Shown here piece by piece: positions 26,101 through 41,000 of a stretch of 64,000 bases of DNA (position 1 is the stretch's first letter; every line of letters starts with the position of its first letter). The translations under genes and the position numbers were made by a program. The DNA lies in the NCBI GenBank assembly GCA_021292105.1, contig CM037857.1, positions 39,098,916 to 39,162,915 on the forward strand, given 5' to 3'. The notes under the pieces are model-generated. The model was given only the letters and a program-made list of their open reading frames with translations. It was not told where the DNA came from and did no database searches. This DNA comes from Anadara kagoshimensis (Eukaryota; Mollusca; Bivalvia; Arcoida; Arcidae).

Positions 26101-29100
26101 CTCCATTTTCATTACATAAATTCCAAGTGCACCTATATAGTAGGTAATTACGTTTCCAGAGCACACAGCCTCGCATTCCTGGTGTAAATTTACGTGTTAA
26201 ACTTGATTTGCCAGGTTTCAATCTTTAATTGTTGCTTCGGATCTTTGATTAAGACATGAATCGGTATGTGAAACTTTCCGTTAAGACTGCACTTAATGTT
26301 GTAAAGTAAAAACATATGTACTTCAAAGTACTTAACATTTTATTTTTTCACACTCCACAAGTGTCGTTGTTCGAGAGTTAAGTCGACAATAATTAATAAT
26401 TAAACTAAACAAAATAAAATAAAACAAAAGAATGTTTAGAATAAATAGGGTTTCCCTTATTATTAGCATAGCTCTGTTATCATTTCTTAATATTGAATGT
26501 TTGTCAATTTTATCATTTTAGGACTGATTAATTGTCCCACTACGAAAATTTTATACAACGTAGCAAGCTGCTAACAAATAAATTGTTAAAACCAGGAATA
26601 TTGATAACCTAGGCTTATCAGGAAAAGTTAGCTAGAATGTTGCCTCTGTGTCCAGGAATTCTGGGTATATTTGACGTCTCATAGTTTCATGTTCCTTTCA
26701 CTTAATTTTGATTTTTTTATTACACACTTGGTGTGTGAAGCTAGCTAAACAGGAGATGCTTACCCTTTTGGAGCACTCACGTCCCTTGTGGAAGTCATGC
26801 ATTTTACCTAATTTATCAGTTTGAAAGTTTTTGCTTTGCTTCTGGATAGTGATTCGGACACGCTTTAGAACGTTTGTTTTGATTGAGTAAAAGACATGCA
26901 ATTGGATAAAATGCTATCGTATAATTAAAGTAATACGAATTTCGGGGCAAAGCATTGAAAACAGATGATACAATTAAAAAAAGTAATAAACATATTTTCT
27001 GTTTTGAATAATGCAAGTTGTATTCTTGGCTTCAATTGTCTTAATAAATGCGTAAAACAGTAAAGATCAAATTCAGTTGTTAGGTCATTTGTCCGACTTA
27101 TGGATCTAAAGACAAAAGAAAGAGAAAAAGGAGAAGAGAGTAAGAAAAACGTAAATCGTGAAGTTGTTTCTTACGTAATTTGTCGACAAAATATTTATCG
27201 TCTACTAATAACTGTGAATCAAAGTTGCCAAGAATTTCCCTTGCTAATACCAGCAACATGTAGTTTGTTACTAAACTGGAATATAAAAATAAAGCCTTAT
27301 AACCGTCTAGTATGATTTCCTTTCATTGTTTTTTTTTATTTTTGAACTAAGACATATCACATATTATACAATAACTACCATATTACACACATGTAATACA
27401 TGTGCGTGTGTTTCTTCAGAATCACTTCGTAACTCTTAAAATCCCTTTCTTGATAGCCATACCGTAAGGTTATACTATTATGCATTGTGAATATCAACAT
27501 TTGTGTTGAGAAGATATACTGAAGATAGATTTCTATTTTATGATTAAATATACATGTTCAATCCGAAAGTTTAGAGCATCCAATAAATGTAGTTTACAGC
27601 ATGACTAGAGTATGTCAACTCTAACAATTTTTGACATGTTTCATGAATGATTTTTTTAATAGTTACGTACCTGTGACATACAACTAGATGAAACATGTCA
27701 ATTTGACGCAGTAAAATGTCAGAAGAAACAGTTATCTCCTTTTATACATTACGGACGCGAAAATGCCACCCTTTGACTAAAATGAGTTCAGAGATTGAGA
27801 ACAAAGCAAATGTTCCAAAACATCAATATAATTGTTTTCCTTCGTCAAGTGATAATATAAAACATAATTTTGCACTAGAAAATGGACATAGTATGAAACA
27901 AAAAAAGTTTTACATACACTCGTTAAAAATCTGATTTTGTCCCATTTCTATATATTTCGGTATTTTCCAATACAGAATGGATTTTACTGATAAAATAGTA
28001 CGTTTTTATTTGAAAGTGCTTGGTAATCAAATAGAACTTTTATAACTTTATTTAATATTTATTATTCATTTAAACCATATTCCAAGAAATTGGATTTTTT
28101 CCTTAATCTTTTGTTTTACCACATGCATTTCAATTGATCTTAAATTTTCTACTACAAAAATATGTTTCATAGTATCACGTAGAAAAAGAATTCTATTAAT
28201 GTTTTGGAACATTTGCTTTGTTCTCAATATCTGAAAACACTTTATGGCAAGGGACAAAAGTTTGTGTGTAAAGTGTATAAGAGAAACATGTCGTTTGACA
28301 TTTTATTGCGTCAAATTTTCATCTAGTGGTATGCCACCTGGAAGTAACCATTAAACAAATCATTTATAAAACATGTCAAAAGTTGTAGATCTGACAAAGT
28401 CCGGTCTTGCCAAAACTACATTTATAAGCTGATCTAAACGTTCGGGCTCATTTTTCAATGCCTTTGTCTTTCTCTTACATTTTAAACCTACATCTATTTC
28501 CAGGTGTATGGTGGAGTTAAATAACCCCTTCTATAATAAGCGTGAATTTGTTTACTGTTCCGTCTTACAGCTAAAAATGCTGCATTATAAATTAGCATTG
28601 TTACTTAGAAATTCTTAAAAAATCATTTCAGGTTCAAAGTCTCAATATTCACTGAGGACATCATTCACATATGTGTGCAACTTATTGGGACAATTATTTG
28701 ATCTTGAACAAATGACATATCAATATTTTGATACAATCTTATCAAAATTGGACTTTTAAATTAGAAGAACGTTACAACCAAGGCAAAAGTAATGAATAAT
28801 ACTCACAATTGTAAATATCTAAGTCATGAAATTAGAAAACATCACAAAAACATTTTTTCAAATGACAACACTAGTAATAAAACCACAAAGAAAAAAATTA
28901 GGTTATAACCTCTACTTTTGATTCTGTTTTGCAGGTAATTCCAAGAAAGAATAAAAATTGAAACTTCAATGTCATAATATGTAAAGTTGTAGCAATTGAA
29001 AGTCAGTTTTATCATTTTTAATATGTATATGACTTTTGACACTATGATCATTTGACAAGGTAAAGCATTCTGACGCTTTTTTACAATGTCCTCCGAATTA

Positions 29101-32100
29101 AATGCAAAACCCCAAACAAAGTATTTAACATTTCACGAAATCTTAAGACTAAAGACCCCTAGAGAATTAATAAATTGCATAAGATTTGTTCTTATCACTA
29201 CTTTATGGTCTCCTTGGCTTAATCTTTTCAATCTTAGCAACGCAACAAACAAGCCTGAATTGAAACGACCCATATACACTTCTGATCACGTTTCATTGAA
29301 ATCTGTAAGTGGTTTTATCTAAGAAAAAGTACGAAATATTTTCTATCGAGACACACATACACTCACACACACCTATGAACTATTAATGCACACAACGCTG
29401 TATTATGTCATGAGCTCACGTAATCTTTGGTCATGTGAGCTGAAAACTTTTATTGATCCAACTTTTATTTTACCTTAACGCATACCTTTCCTTATTGTAA
29501 TATTTATGCTTACTTGCTGTCACCGTCAGCCACATATTTAGATACTACTGCACAAACTGCAAGAAATGCTTTTTCATCTAGTAGCAGAATTTCCAGATTA
29601 AGAAGGTTAAATTTATCTGCCATAATGTTAAAATACTGGTCCCAATTTATCTGGATGTAAAAACAGTCTTTTGTTATCAGTAGATATTAATTAAGGTTTT
29701 ATCATCAAACAAATTTTTCATAACAGTTGAATAAACAAAAACATATCAGCATCTAAAAGTGTGTCTTTCGTTGATTTGGCACTGTTACCCATTTCATATA
29801 CCGATTATTCAAGCTAATATTAAAAAATTAAAAACGTTATAATCTACAGTATTGTCTATCAGGTTACAATTCATCATCTTAATGAAAGATATGGTGTCTA
29901 TTTTTTTGCTCTTAAATGAATATAAAAAGCGTGACACAATCGAAAAAGCACAGTGAATAAAATTGAGAAATGCAAAATTTAGTGAAACGCGTGAATTTCC
30001 ACCTCGAAAGTGAGACCGGTGTTCACATGGATGATTTTAAGATGCAGATGCTGTAGTGAATAATTACGTAATGTTTAAAAAATATGTTAAACTAAGTGAA
30101 TTTAAAAAATGAGGGCAGATTAGAACAAGACAGACTGACAGATGCTTGTTTACATCTGAACTTTGTGAACACACAGCAAACTGACTTACATATTATACCA
30201 GTTTTATAATTTACAGCACTAGACGGCCGTTTCGGAATACAATTCCTCATCGGTAGTGCTTGTACCAAAATTATGAAACAAAAATTGTTTTCAAGATGTT
30301 GAAAAGATTACCAAAATTAAACTTTGAGTATATAATGGTTTTAGTAATTTGAAATTTTAGCTTGCAGCAGATTTGGACAATAGTATATTTCTGACAATAT
30401 TACACAATTATAGCGTTTGTGGTAAATAATACATAATTATTGAGTTTGTGATAAATAATACATAATTATTGCATATTGAGATTTTAAACTGATACGAAAA
30501 CAAATCAGCGTTGAGAGCACCTGTTGTTACATTATTGTTACATCATAAGCATAGGCTTATCGAGGCCATCAGTTTTATGATCGTCATTACAATATTGTTG
30601 ATAAGTAAGATGTCCCTGTGTCCAGGATTACCCTGAATAATTGTGTCCTGTAGTTCCAAGTTCCTTTCACTCTCAATTTTTATTACATATGTGAGTAGGA
30701 GTTACTTACCCATCTGGTACACCCGGCCCCACGACCTTTTGTGGAAGTTCACTTGTTTCACCCAAATGAAAGTTTTTATGTTGCTTTGCGATTGTGATTT
30801 GAAAATGCATCAGTGTGTTTGTTTTTATTTGTTCCTGTAAGTGAAATCTCTTAATTATTGAACAAATAAGACCCAGCGGATGGTACAGTTAATTTTGTGT
30901 TGTACAATGATTTTGAAGAGCCATTTCCATCCTGATCAGGAATAGAGACATTCGTTAGTTATAAACTGACTTCTATCGCAAAGACATATATGTTATTTGG
31001 TGTTATATCGCTATGCTAATTGTGCTTGCATTCCCTAAAATTTCATTTTAATACGCTAAATTACATTGCATTTTCAGCATCTATTATGACCTTTGAGCTT
31101 TGTATAATCAAGACCGGATCATACCCTAAAAGTACTTTAAAATAGAATACAGATTTAATTAAATTGTATAAAATATTTTTATGTTATATACTGTGACTAT
31201 ATACTGTTTTATCACCACAATGCCACTACCACTTCTACTACTTATAATAATTGATTAAAGATAATAATTTACCGTGCTGCACTTTGTTTGTAGATAGGTT
31301 TTGTTTATCAATTTGTTTGGAAATTGGCTGGTATAACTCTTGCTTTTTGTATCAACATTTTTGATAACAGCCTGCAATGGAATGTGACATATAATATATT
31401 TCATTTAGACTGAGTTTTATTTTTATACTAACACACGTTGATCACAATGTACATTTAATATTTCATAATAGACAACACAAAATTCATGGTTCGAATTACA
31501 CCAATTACTAGCACTTTATTAGCCTTATAATATATTGTGTTATATTTTTGCAATTGATATGTGTGGTAGGAACTTTGTTATCAGCAAACTGTGTATCTCT
31601 ATATAAGCATCGGTTCTCATTTTCTTGTTTCATCAACAATTTCGGTTGCATTGGTGATAGTAAAAGTCACTTTTGTCAGTCACATTTTTATATTCACAAT
31701 ATTTTTCTATTTAATTTGTGTAATTATTTATTCATAAAAGAAAGAATTGCGTTTTATTTCTTATAATTTAAAAAATGAAAACATCAATTAATTTGTTTTA
31801 AACTAGTTGTCTCGAAAACAAACAAATTACATACTATACAAGTTTTAATTTCACAGCACTAGACGGCCGTTTCGGAATACAATTCATCGTCGGTAATCCT
31901 TGGGGCAAAATTATGAATCCAAAATTGTTTTGAAGATGTTGAAACGATACCCAAAGGACCAAAATATACTTTACCAAATTTAGCTTAGTAAATACTTTGC
32001 ATGACAGAGTATACCTTAGTTTAATTAACTATTATTTAATCAATCTATGATCCAACAATGCGACATATAAAATAATACGTTTACATTCATCAACATTTTC

Positions 32101-35100
32101 CTACTCTTGACATAAAAGGACGATGGCTCTATAGAAGTATAAAACGCAACTGAACGCCACGTGATAATACGCTCGTACACCGCGTATGAAAACATTGAAC
32201 AGCAATTCACAATTTTAATTCACAAACAGGTGAAAGCTGTGTATTGTATTATTTAGAACAATTCTACCTACTCCCGTACAATTGAGATTTTTTAAATTCA
32301 ACTAATTTACAAACAAAATTATTTGGTAAAAAAATATTTTAAAAATGAAATTAAAAATCAGTGCAAATATTACAATCACGCCTAAACAATCATTACAGTC
32401 TCAGAGTCTGTAAACATGGAAAGCACTAGCGATTTTGATAATGAAAATCAAGTCAATTTTACAATTGATCCCCCTTGGAATTTGGACTTTTTGTCATCTG
32501 AAGAATAGTTTATGGATTTGGACCTAGACAAAAGTAATGGAAAACAATGTTAATCCAAACCCTGAAATTCCAGAAATTAAGGTGTCGAATTTGGAAGGCA
32601 TTTCATTTTCAGAAAAACATCTACAGATGTCATGCGTTATTCAGATTGTCTGATGGCAGTTATTAACACAATAACGTAACCACCAATCAAGCGTCCAATG
32701 CTTAAATATAAACACGTATTTTTTTGTCTGTGAAATGTGTTTATATTTATTTCTCCATGTCTTTTACACACTAACACATTGGTACAGGCAAATGATAATT
32801 TAAGTGAATTTTTCATAAGATACATGCTAAAATGATTTGATTAGGTAAATTATTAAAGTTTAGAATTACCTCTCATCAATTTCTTTTAATACTTACTAAT
32901 GAAATATTAACCGCTAGATTTTGGATGTTGTCGGCTTTTCTTTCGACTTCCGATTTGCATGGATAATTTGAAAAAGATAAATACATATCCCATGGAAAAC
33001 ATTTGTTGACATACCCCAAAATATTCTTAATAAGGCTTTATTTATTTTCATTTTGGAATCCATAATCTGCAAGATAATATTTAAAACGTTAAGCATATAA
33101 TGTCTTTGTATTTAAGTTCTCCAACTCATGTTTGTGGAAACTTTATTTCTATTACACGTGGGATCATCATATGATTGAACATTCTCTGTTCAAACTAAGT
33201 TACCTTAGAGTGTGTTATGCAAATTAATAAACGACGGTTCCCAACGAACATAACTGTATTCCACATGGTAGAAAATACATTGTCGGTTAAAATTTTAAGT
33301 TTTGGACCTAAATAAAATTGATACAGTTGCAGGTTAAACATATGCATTTGACAATCACAACCCGCGCCATCACAACTAATGAGATAAAGATAAAAAGTGT
33401 GAATTCATCCAATCCAGTTGATTTTTTGCGTACTCAATATATCAATTCCAACCAGAGACTAATAACATAATGTACTTAATGATTCTAAATATTTAAAGGA
33501 TAAAATGGAAACAAAATAGTCACTGTCATCTGTGGTAGTTTGTCAGTTACTTTGAAAATCTCCATTTGTCAATGAAGTGAACAAAGTTGAAATAACAAGT
33601 ATTTTATCAGAATATATCGATAACACACAGGTAAAATATGCTATGTACATTATGCTATGTGCATTATTTATGATTTTTATTTATAAATGTTATTATAGCA
33701 TATTTTAGCTCTTATCTCTATAATATATCCATTCGTCTATGGTCTAACATACCTCATCCACGCGGGAACTTGCAATATCTTCTTCTGGTGATATAATTTC
33801 ACTACTGTCTGATATCGATATATCTATGTGATTTCTTCTTTTAGGGACAGCTAAATATAATTTGTTTGAATCCATCTCTGTTAAACTATCACTGAACGGT
33901 AGGGGTCCGGGTCCAATCTGACAAAAAATACTAGTATTAACCATCTAAGGTTTTTTTTAAATTGTCGTTGGATGAATGACTTCTAAATCAAAACATACAT
34001 ACAAATAAATGGCTAAATCACAATCTAAAATCAAAGTTATAACTTTGAAACTGACAAATAAGTTAAAACACGTGAACTTCCACAAGGTCAGTGAGATCGC
34101 GTGCTCTGGAAGGGTTAGTACTTCTAGTTTAGCTAGGTTACAACTGTCACGTTTGTAATCAAAATTGAGAGTGAAAGAAAATTAAAGCTAATATATTCAT
34201 AGTAATCATAAACACAGAGACATAATATTAATCTGCAGCCATTAAACATTTAAGGGTCAATATAAGCCTAGGCTTGCAATATCTCTGGGTCAACAATTGA
34301 TTTGTAATAAGTATGCTTCTTTGTTTCAACCGAAACTTAAACTGTTTTAATTTTGCAGATTACAATTTTTGTAGGATGATAAATGTACATGTGTGATTAG
34401 AGCACAATGATTTCCCCTATGGATTACATTATCCAAAGCTGGAGCAATTCTCTTAAACTAGATATTTTTTCATAGAAAGCTACAACTATTCTCTAGTAAA
34501 TTTTTATTTCGGTAATTTTGAACTGATTTGTTGTATTGCTACTTTTGTTGAGACACAATATTTATAGATAGCACGTAATTTTGAAATACGCGCAACTCAA
34601 ATTTGATAAAAATTTGTCTAACCAAAATGTATTAAAATTAACTTTTTTAAAATGCTACAATTAAAAGAAAATGATTTTCGTTTATAAAAAATTGACTATT
34701 ATATGAACAATTTAATTAATTTCGTTCAAACCCAATTTTCGAATAAAAAGGAGCATCATTGATATTTTTATCGAAGCCAGAAGAATGTTCAAAACTGGTT
34801 AGGTTTTCGATAAAGACCAAATATTAAAAACTGACAAGGGTACAAAAATGTCCATGCGATAAAGCTATGATCTCATTATTTCAATCATGATTATATGTCA
34901 TTCGGCCATTTATTTTGTTTGAATCCATTTGAACAATGACGTCCAATGAAAAATTAAAGAAATCGCGTTTATTGTAATTTTCATAAATAAACTGATATAA
35001 TATTTTAATAAATGAAATAGAAAATAATTAAATTTATCCATTAAATCAAATCACCTGTTTGCTCCTTGGGTACATTTAATACATGCTTAAAGACAATTGT

Positions 35101-35142
35101 CCACGCCACTATAAAAATCACTCTGAATGCAACAAAACCGGC

Positions 35143-35191
<49 letters not shown>

Positions 35192-38013
35192 AAAAGAGGG
35201 TATCAAATAATTACCTGTAAAATATGTTTTGAAGGATCTCTCGGATGAATTCCAACAGACACTTTAAATAGAGTCCATATACCGTGTTGGTGAATCTTGG
35301 AAAGAACTGTTGATATTCGGTTGGTATTGGATATACTATTCAAGCGTGTACCTTTTATTTTTGTGAGGTAACTCTTAAGGGAGCGGAGATTGTTCATTAC
35401 ATCACTTCTAGCGTCTTGTTTTATACACTGATCAAAATATCGCTTCGCTTTTCCTTCTGCTGATCCAAGTATGTTATAAGAATCTTGAATGATAATAAAG
35501 TCAATTTTAATAAATATTCCTTACCTTTTTCAGAAATTTTACAGTTTTTTGCAGATTCAGTTGAAATAAGCATCACATCCTTCCTAGTGTCTCCTTTTTT
35601 GTCGTTTAAGTTGCTCATAATACTAAATGCAATTAACTCCACATTTCCCTATTCCCACAGTCCTATTTACTGACCCCTAGATTCTGATATTTTAATCTCT
35701 TCTCTTTGTCAGTCTGTTCGATTGCCCATCTGTCTACCCGTCGGTCACAACTGATTGTCAGTCTGTTTGTTTGCCCATCTGTCCACCCGTCGGTCACAAT
35801 TGATTGTCAGTCTGTTTGTTTGCCCTTCTGTCCTCCCGTCGGTCACAACTGATTGTCAGTCTGTTTGTTTCCCCTTCTGTCCACCCGTCGGTCACAACTG
35901 ATTGTCAGTCTGTTTCCACTTCTGTCCACCCGTCGGTCACAACTGATTGTCAGTCTGTTTGTTTGCCCATCTGTCCACCTGTCGGTCACAACTGATTGTC
36001 AGTCTGTTTGTTTGCCCTTCTGTCCACCCGTCGGTCACAACTGATTGTCAGTCTGTTTGTTTGCCCTTCTGTCCACCCGTCGGTCACAACTGATTGTCAG
36101 TCTGTTTGTTTCCCCTTCTGTCCACCCATCGGTCACAACTGATTGTCAGTCTGTTCGTTTGCCCATCTGTCCACCCGTCGGTCACAACTGATTGTCAGTC
36201 TGTTTGTTTGCCCTTCTGTCCACCCGTCGGTCACAATTGATTGTAAGTCTGTTCGTTTGCCCATCTGTCCACCTGTCGGTCACAACTGATTGTCAGTCTG
36301 TTTGTTTGCCCTTCTGTCCACCCGTCGGTCACAACTGATTGTCAGTCTGTTTGTTTCCCCTTCTGTCCACCCGTCGGTCACAACTGATTGTCAGTCTGTT
36401 TGTTTCCCCTTCTGTCCACCCATCAGTCACAATTGATTGTCAGTCTGTTCGTTTGCCCATCTGTCCACCTGTCGGTCACAACTGATTGTCAGTCTGTTTG
36501 TTTCCCCTTCTGTCCACCCGTCGGTCACAACTGATTGTCAGTCTGTTTGTTTCCCCTTCTGTCCACCCGTCGGTCACAATTGATTGTCAGTCTGTTTGTT
36601 TCCCCTTCTGTCCACCTGTCGGTCACAACTGATTGTCAGTCTGTTTGTTTGCCCTTCTGTCCACCCGTCGGTCACAATTGATTGTCAGTCTGTTCGTTTG
36701 CCCATCTGTCCACCCGTCGGTCACAACTGATTGTCAGTCTGTTTGTTTGCCCTTCTGTCCACCCGTCGGTCACAATTGATTGTCAGTCTGTTTGTTTCCC
36801 TTCTGTCCACCCATCAGTCACAATTGATTGTCAGTCTGTTCGTTTGCCCATCTGTCCACCCATCTGTCACAACTGATTGTCAGTCTGTTTGTTTGCCCAT
36901 CTGTCCACCCGTCGGTCACAACTGATGTCAGTCTGTTTGTTTCCCCTTCTGTCCACCTGTCTGTCACAACTATATACACCAAGTATCTCTAACATTCGCG
37001 TGTTTAACCTAACTTGTCAGTTTCAAAGTTTTACTTTGCTTCTGGATTGTAATTTGGTTTGGACATGGATTAACTTATATTTGTTTAGATTAATCAATGG
37101 TGAGTTTTGGTGTAAGTGATCAAGTACAAGTTTAACACGATGTAGCTTTCTCACTGCTAAGTGACAAATCATTGTAAGTGGCTTTTGAAGTTTCTTTATC
37201 CATAACAGTAAATTTGCGTAATTTTTACAACAAACACGTATACGTCTTTGTAATTAATGGCCTAGTGAAACATCCTCACATCATAATTTGCATGCCAAAA
37301 TCAAAAAAACATTAGTCCAAATCACAATCTAAAAATCTAATGAAAAGTTTGAAATTGACAAACCAAGATAAACATGCAAGTTTTTATAGAAGGTTCATAA
37401 CACCTTCTTTAAGACTTAACCTTTTAACGTTTGTAGTGCAAAGAAGTCAAGTGTATTATGAAATACTGTCGTAATGTAGGTTAGACATTCCGATAGGGAT
37501 CGAAAGCATTAAACATCTGGAACTTTGCGTCCGTGTCCAGTCACAAATGTCGATTATTGTAAAGGTAGAATTTAACATATGCCCTTTCCTCACATTCTTC
37601 AAAAACTTCCCTGAAGTGTCTTACTATGACATCAAGTTCTAAATGAGGTGGTTCATGGCTATTTATTTAGACTAATTCTTGGAAGAAGGACACTGAGAGC
37701 TTCCAGGAGGACTTGGAAGATGAATAACAGTTGGATTTCCATCTGAGAAATACATGTATAAAAATACCTGACTGCTAAGCATCAACTATACAACAAGTGA
37801 TAATACCTACATACATATAGATGTTATGTCATGAACAAAAACATCTAGTGATTCCTCCATCTACATAATCATTTGAGATTGAAGAATTTCCCTAAAACAT
37901 TGTAATTTTATATAATACATGTATATAAGAAAATGAGAACAGAGTAGAAGCTTTTAAGTTCCTGGTCGAATGAAGTTATCTGAGCATTTGTTATAAAAGG
38001 GTGGCTTAACAGC

Positions 38014-38049
<36 letters not shown>

Positions 38050-41000
38050 ACTAACCGGGAGGAGTATTAAATTACACTGGAGTACCTGGAAGATTACGTT
38101 AGCGCAAGACTAATAGAACTTGGGAAAACAGATAAACAGACATTGTTGGACATTGTAAATGACAATATGAGACAAACATTTGACATGGTATGTTTTGAAA
38201 AGGGTATAAAAATTTTTTTTTGAAAGTCTTCAACCTGGTTAACTAAAGCATGTCATCCAAAATAAAATAAAAGGCGGAAAATACACGTGACCGGAAGCAG
38301 CCAATGACCACGTTCGGCTTAATTGATTTACATCAGTTAACTTTTTCCAATTTCAAAATAAAAAGAATGTATTCTGTCTAAAAGCTTAACGTGTAGCATA
38401 ATTCAAGATCATGGAACGGAAATTCAATTGTGCGTAAATGGGAAGGATCAGGGGATAAAAAAATTGAACGCAACCATTTTGTAATAAGTTCACCAAAACT
38501 CTGTTAAACTAAACGATAAAAATAGCAACAGTTTACCAAGAGAAACCATAATAATACAAAAAAGTAACTTCCTATGTTTCTCGTTAATTGAATACCGTTT
38601 TTAAAGTTAGGTGTTATAGTCTGGTGGAAAAAAATTGAAATTTCACAATAGGGGGACATGAGTGTTCAAAGCTGGCAACATAGCTGTTTTATATCATCAT
38701 AGGTTAGGGGTCAAGAATCAACCTGTTGCCAAGCTGATCGACCCCTGGTTTAGTAGATAAAAGGTCAAAGGTCAGATAGTGTTTTTTTCCCAAAAAATTA
38801 ATCTTTATTAGTTTATAGCTGTCCAAATATATACTTTCTGAGATTTAAATAAATCAAATAAATCTGTTCTCATGCAACCATATCATTTCATGTGTTTTAA
38901 CATTGACTAGAAAGCTAATTGAGACTGTTTAGGCTAAAATTTAAATATTTCAATGTTATTTTTCAAAATTCTGACACAAGCTTCAAGATAGAATAAAATA
39001 AAAGTATACATTCAACATCAAAGCATGAATTAAAATGCTAAAGTATAATTCTTTTGTAAATACATGACTGTGATTAAAACAAATATATTGTTTAAACCCA
39101 GCTAATAATTTGAAATTTATTGAAAGTTTAAAATCAAAGTACTGCAAGTACTGTAATCGGCAAGGCATAGTCACGAAAATCTATATATCATTCACATCTA
39201 ACGATTTCTTTTCATTCATCAATATCACTATCTGTGGCATTATCATTCAAAGGGTTCAACCAATCAACAGTTCAACGGTCCCATTGCAAGTGCATACACC
39301 CATCCACTGTAAATTGTATGCCCTACATGTACATCTTGTAGTGCAACATGATTTATATTTACATTTCAGCAATGCATGACATGATTTTGGTAAAGGTTAT
39401 TTTAAAAACCCCTACTGTAGCTCGATTGGTATAGCACTCACTCCCCGTATGTGGTGAGTCCTGGGTTCGAACCCTAGCTGGGTCTGAACGGCAAGACTTG
39501 AAATAAGGTAGTGAATGTTGTTTTGAAATAACCTGAAACATCAGAAGTCAATTATTTGTGAATATTATGGTAATATCGATCACAACGGAAAAGTGACGCA
39601 TCCATGCCGGATGACTTCTTGTTTCTTGTTTATTTACGAAAAATGTGAGGCACGATGTCTGCAACAACAGTTCTAGTGTTTTTGAAACCGAAGAAACAAC
39701 GATTATAGCATTATCTGAAGTTACAAATTAGTTACTAGTATCGCGACATCGATATATCGCGTGCAATTGTCTTAGAAAAGTTAAAGTTTAAAGTAAGATT
39801 TAAGCAAAAAAAAAAAAAATAATAATAATAATAATAATAATAATAAGTTTAATTTGTGAAAAAAAACTCAGATTCAAGTATAAAAACTAGTATTGTTCGT
39901 GGTCCTGTTGCCAGATGACAAGACAAAATTAGTAGATCTAACGAAAAGTTTATGGTGGATCACAAAACAAGGTCGTTTTGAAACATAAACACAAAAGCGA
40001 CATTGGGAATGGATAGGTCACACCATCAAGACACTTGCCAACAACATCACGAAACTTTGAAATGGAACACACAAGAATAAAAGACACATTGAGACAAGTT
40101 TCTGGAATTAAACAGAGGGGGTAAAATTGCGCAGAACAGAGCCAGTCTGAGGGATTTTGTCGATGGAATAACCTCCACTGGAAGTGAAAGGCATACAGTA
40201 CGCAAGTTAGTGACACTAGCACCATCCGTGTCCTATAGGTGACGGGAAATCTGGAACAAATACCAGGTATAACTAAATGCAGCCAAACAGCAGTTTAATT
40301 GTGTGCACGTTGAATACGTAGGTCGGTTGCATATGATGTTGGAAGCAAATTTTCAATTGTACTTTTCCCCTGAGAGGAACAGTTTACATCGTAGATGAGA
40401 AATCCTCACTAGGTACATTCAATGAAGGCATCTGCACTCACAAGTTCAGAAAAAAATCCCTGTTGCAAGAGTGGGAAGAAGACCTGTGTTTTCCCTGGAA
40501 ACACGGAATGCTGTACATGTATTTAGGATGTCCAGAAAGTTAATTGACAGTCTTACAGTCTGTAATTGCATGGAATACTGGGAGCTTATTCCTCTTCAGA
40601 GGTGATGATTTTATGCTATGAACAGGGACGAACTTTAGATGTCCCGGTCTGGAATCATATTTATCATTTAAAAGCAACAGAAGAATAAGGTCATCAGTAT
40701 CACGACAGACAACATCTGTTCTTTTATAGCCTTGCATGTAAGCATCAACACCATGGGGAACAATTCTAGTATCGGCTTCCTTGTGTAAAGCTTTAAAAAC
40801 AGTTACACACCTTCCTCTGTATGAATTAAACATACTGTCTGTTGGACCTCCTGATACCCTCAGCTAAGATAAGAAGTGTCTTGGATTACTACGAGATCCT
40901 ATTTGTTTTCTTGGTGACTTATAAAATCTTACCAAATTGATGGCAGAGGGACATTTTAATTATCAATAATTCTTCTAACAGAACGGGGACCCGATCCTCT

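Noticed and set aside
35804-36925. Several 60-codon open frames of MSVCLF... type
   Set aside because: They are readings of the 49-bp minisatellite in shifting frames and have no gene structure.
39411-39485. Functional tRNA gene
   Set aside because: Good A and B boxes, but the anticodon loop is too long and the acceptor stem does not pair, so it was called SINE-like.
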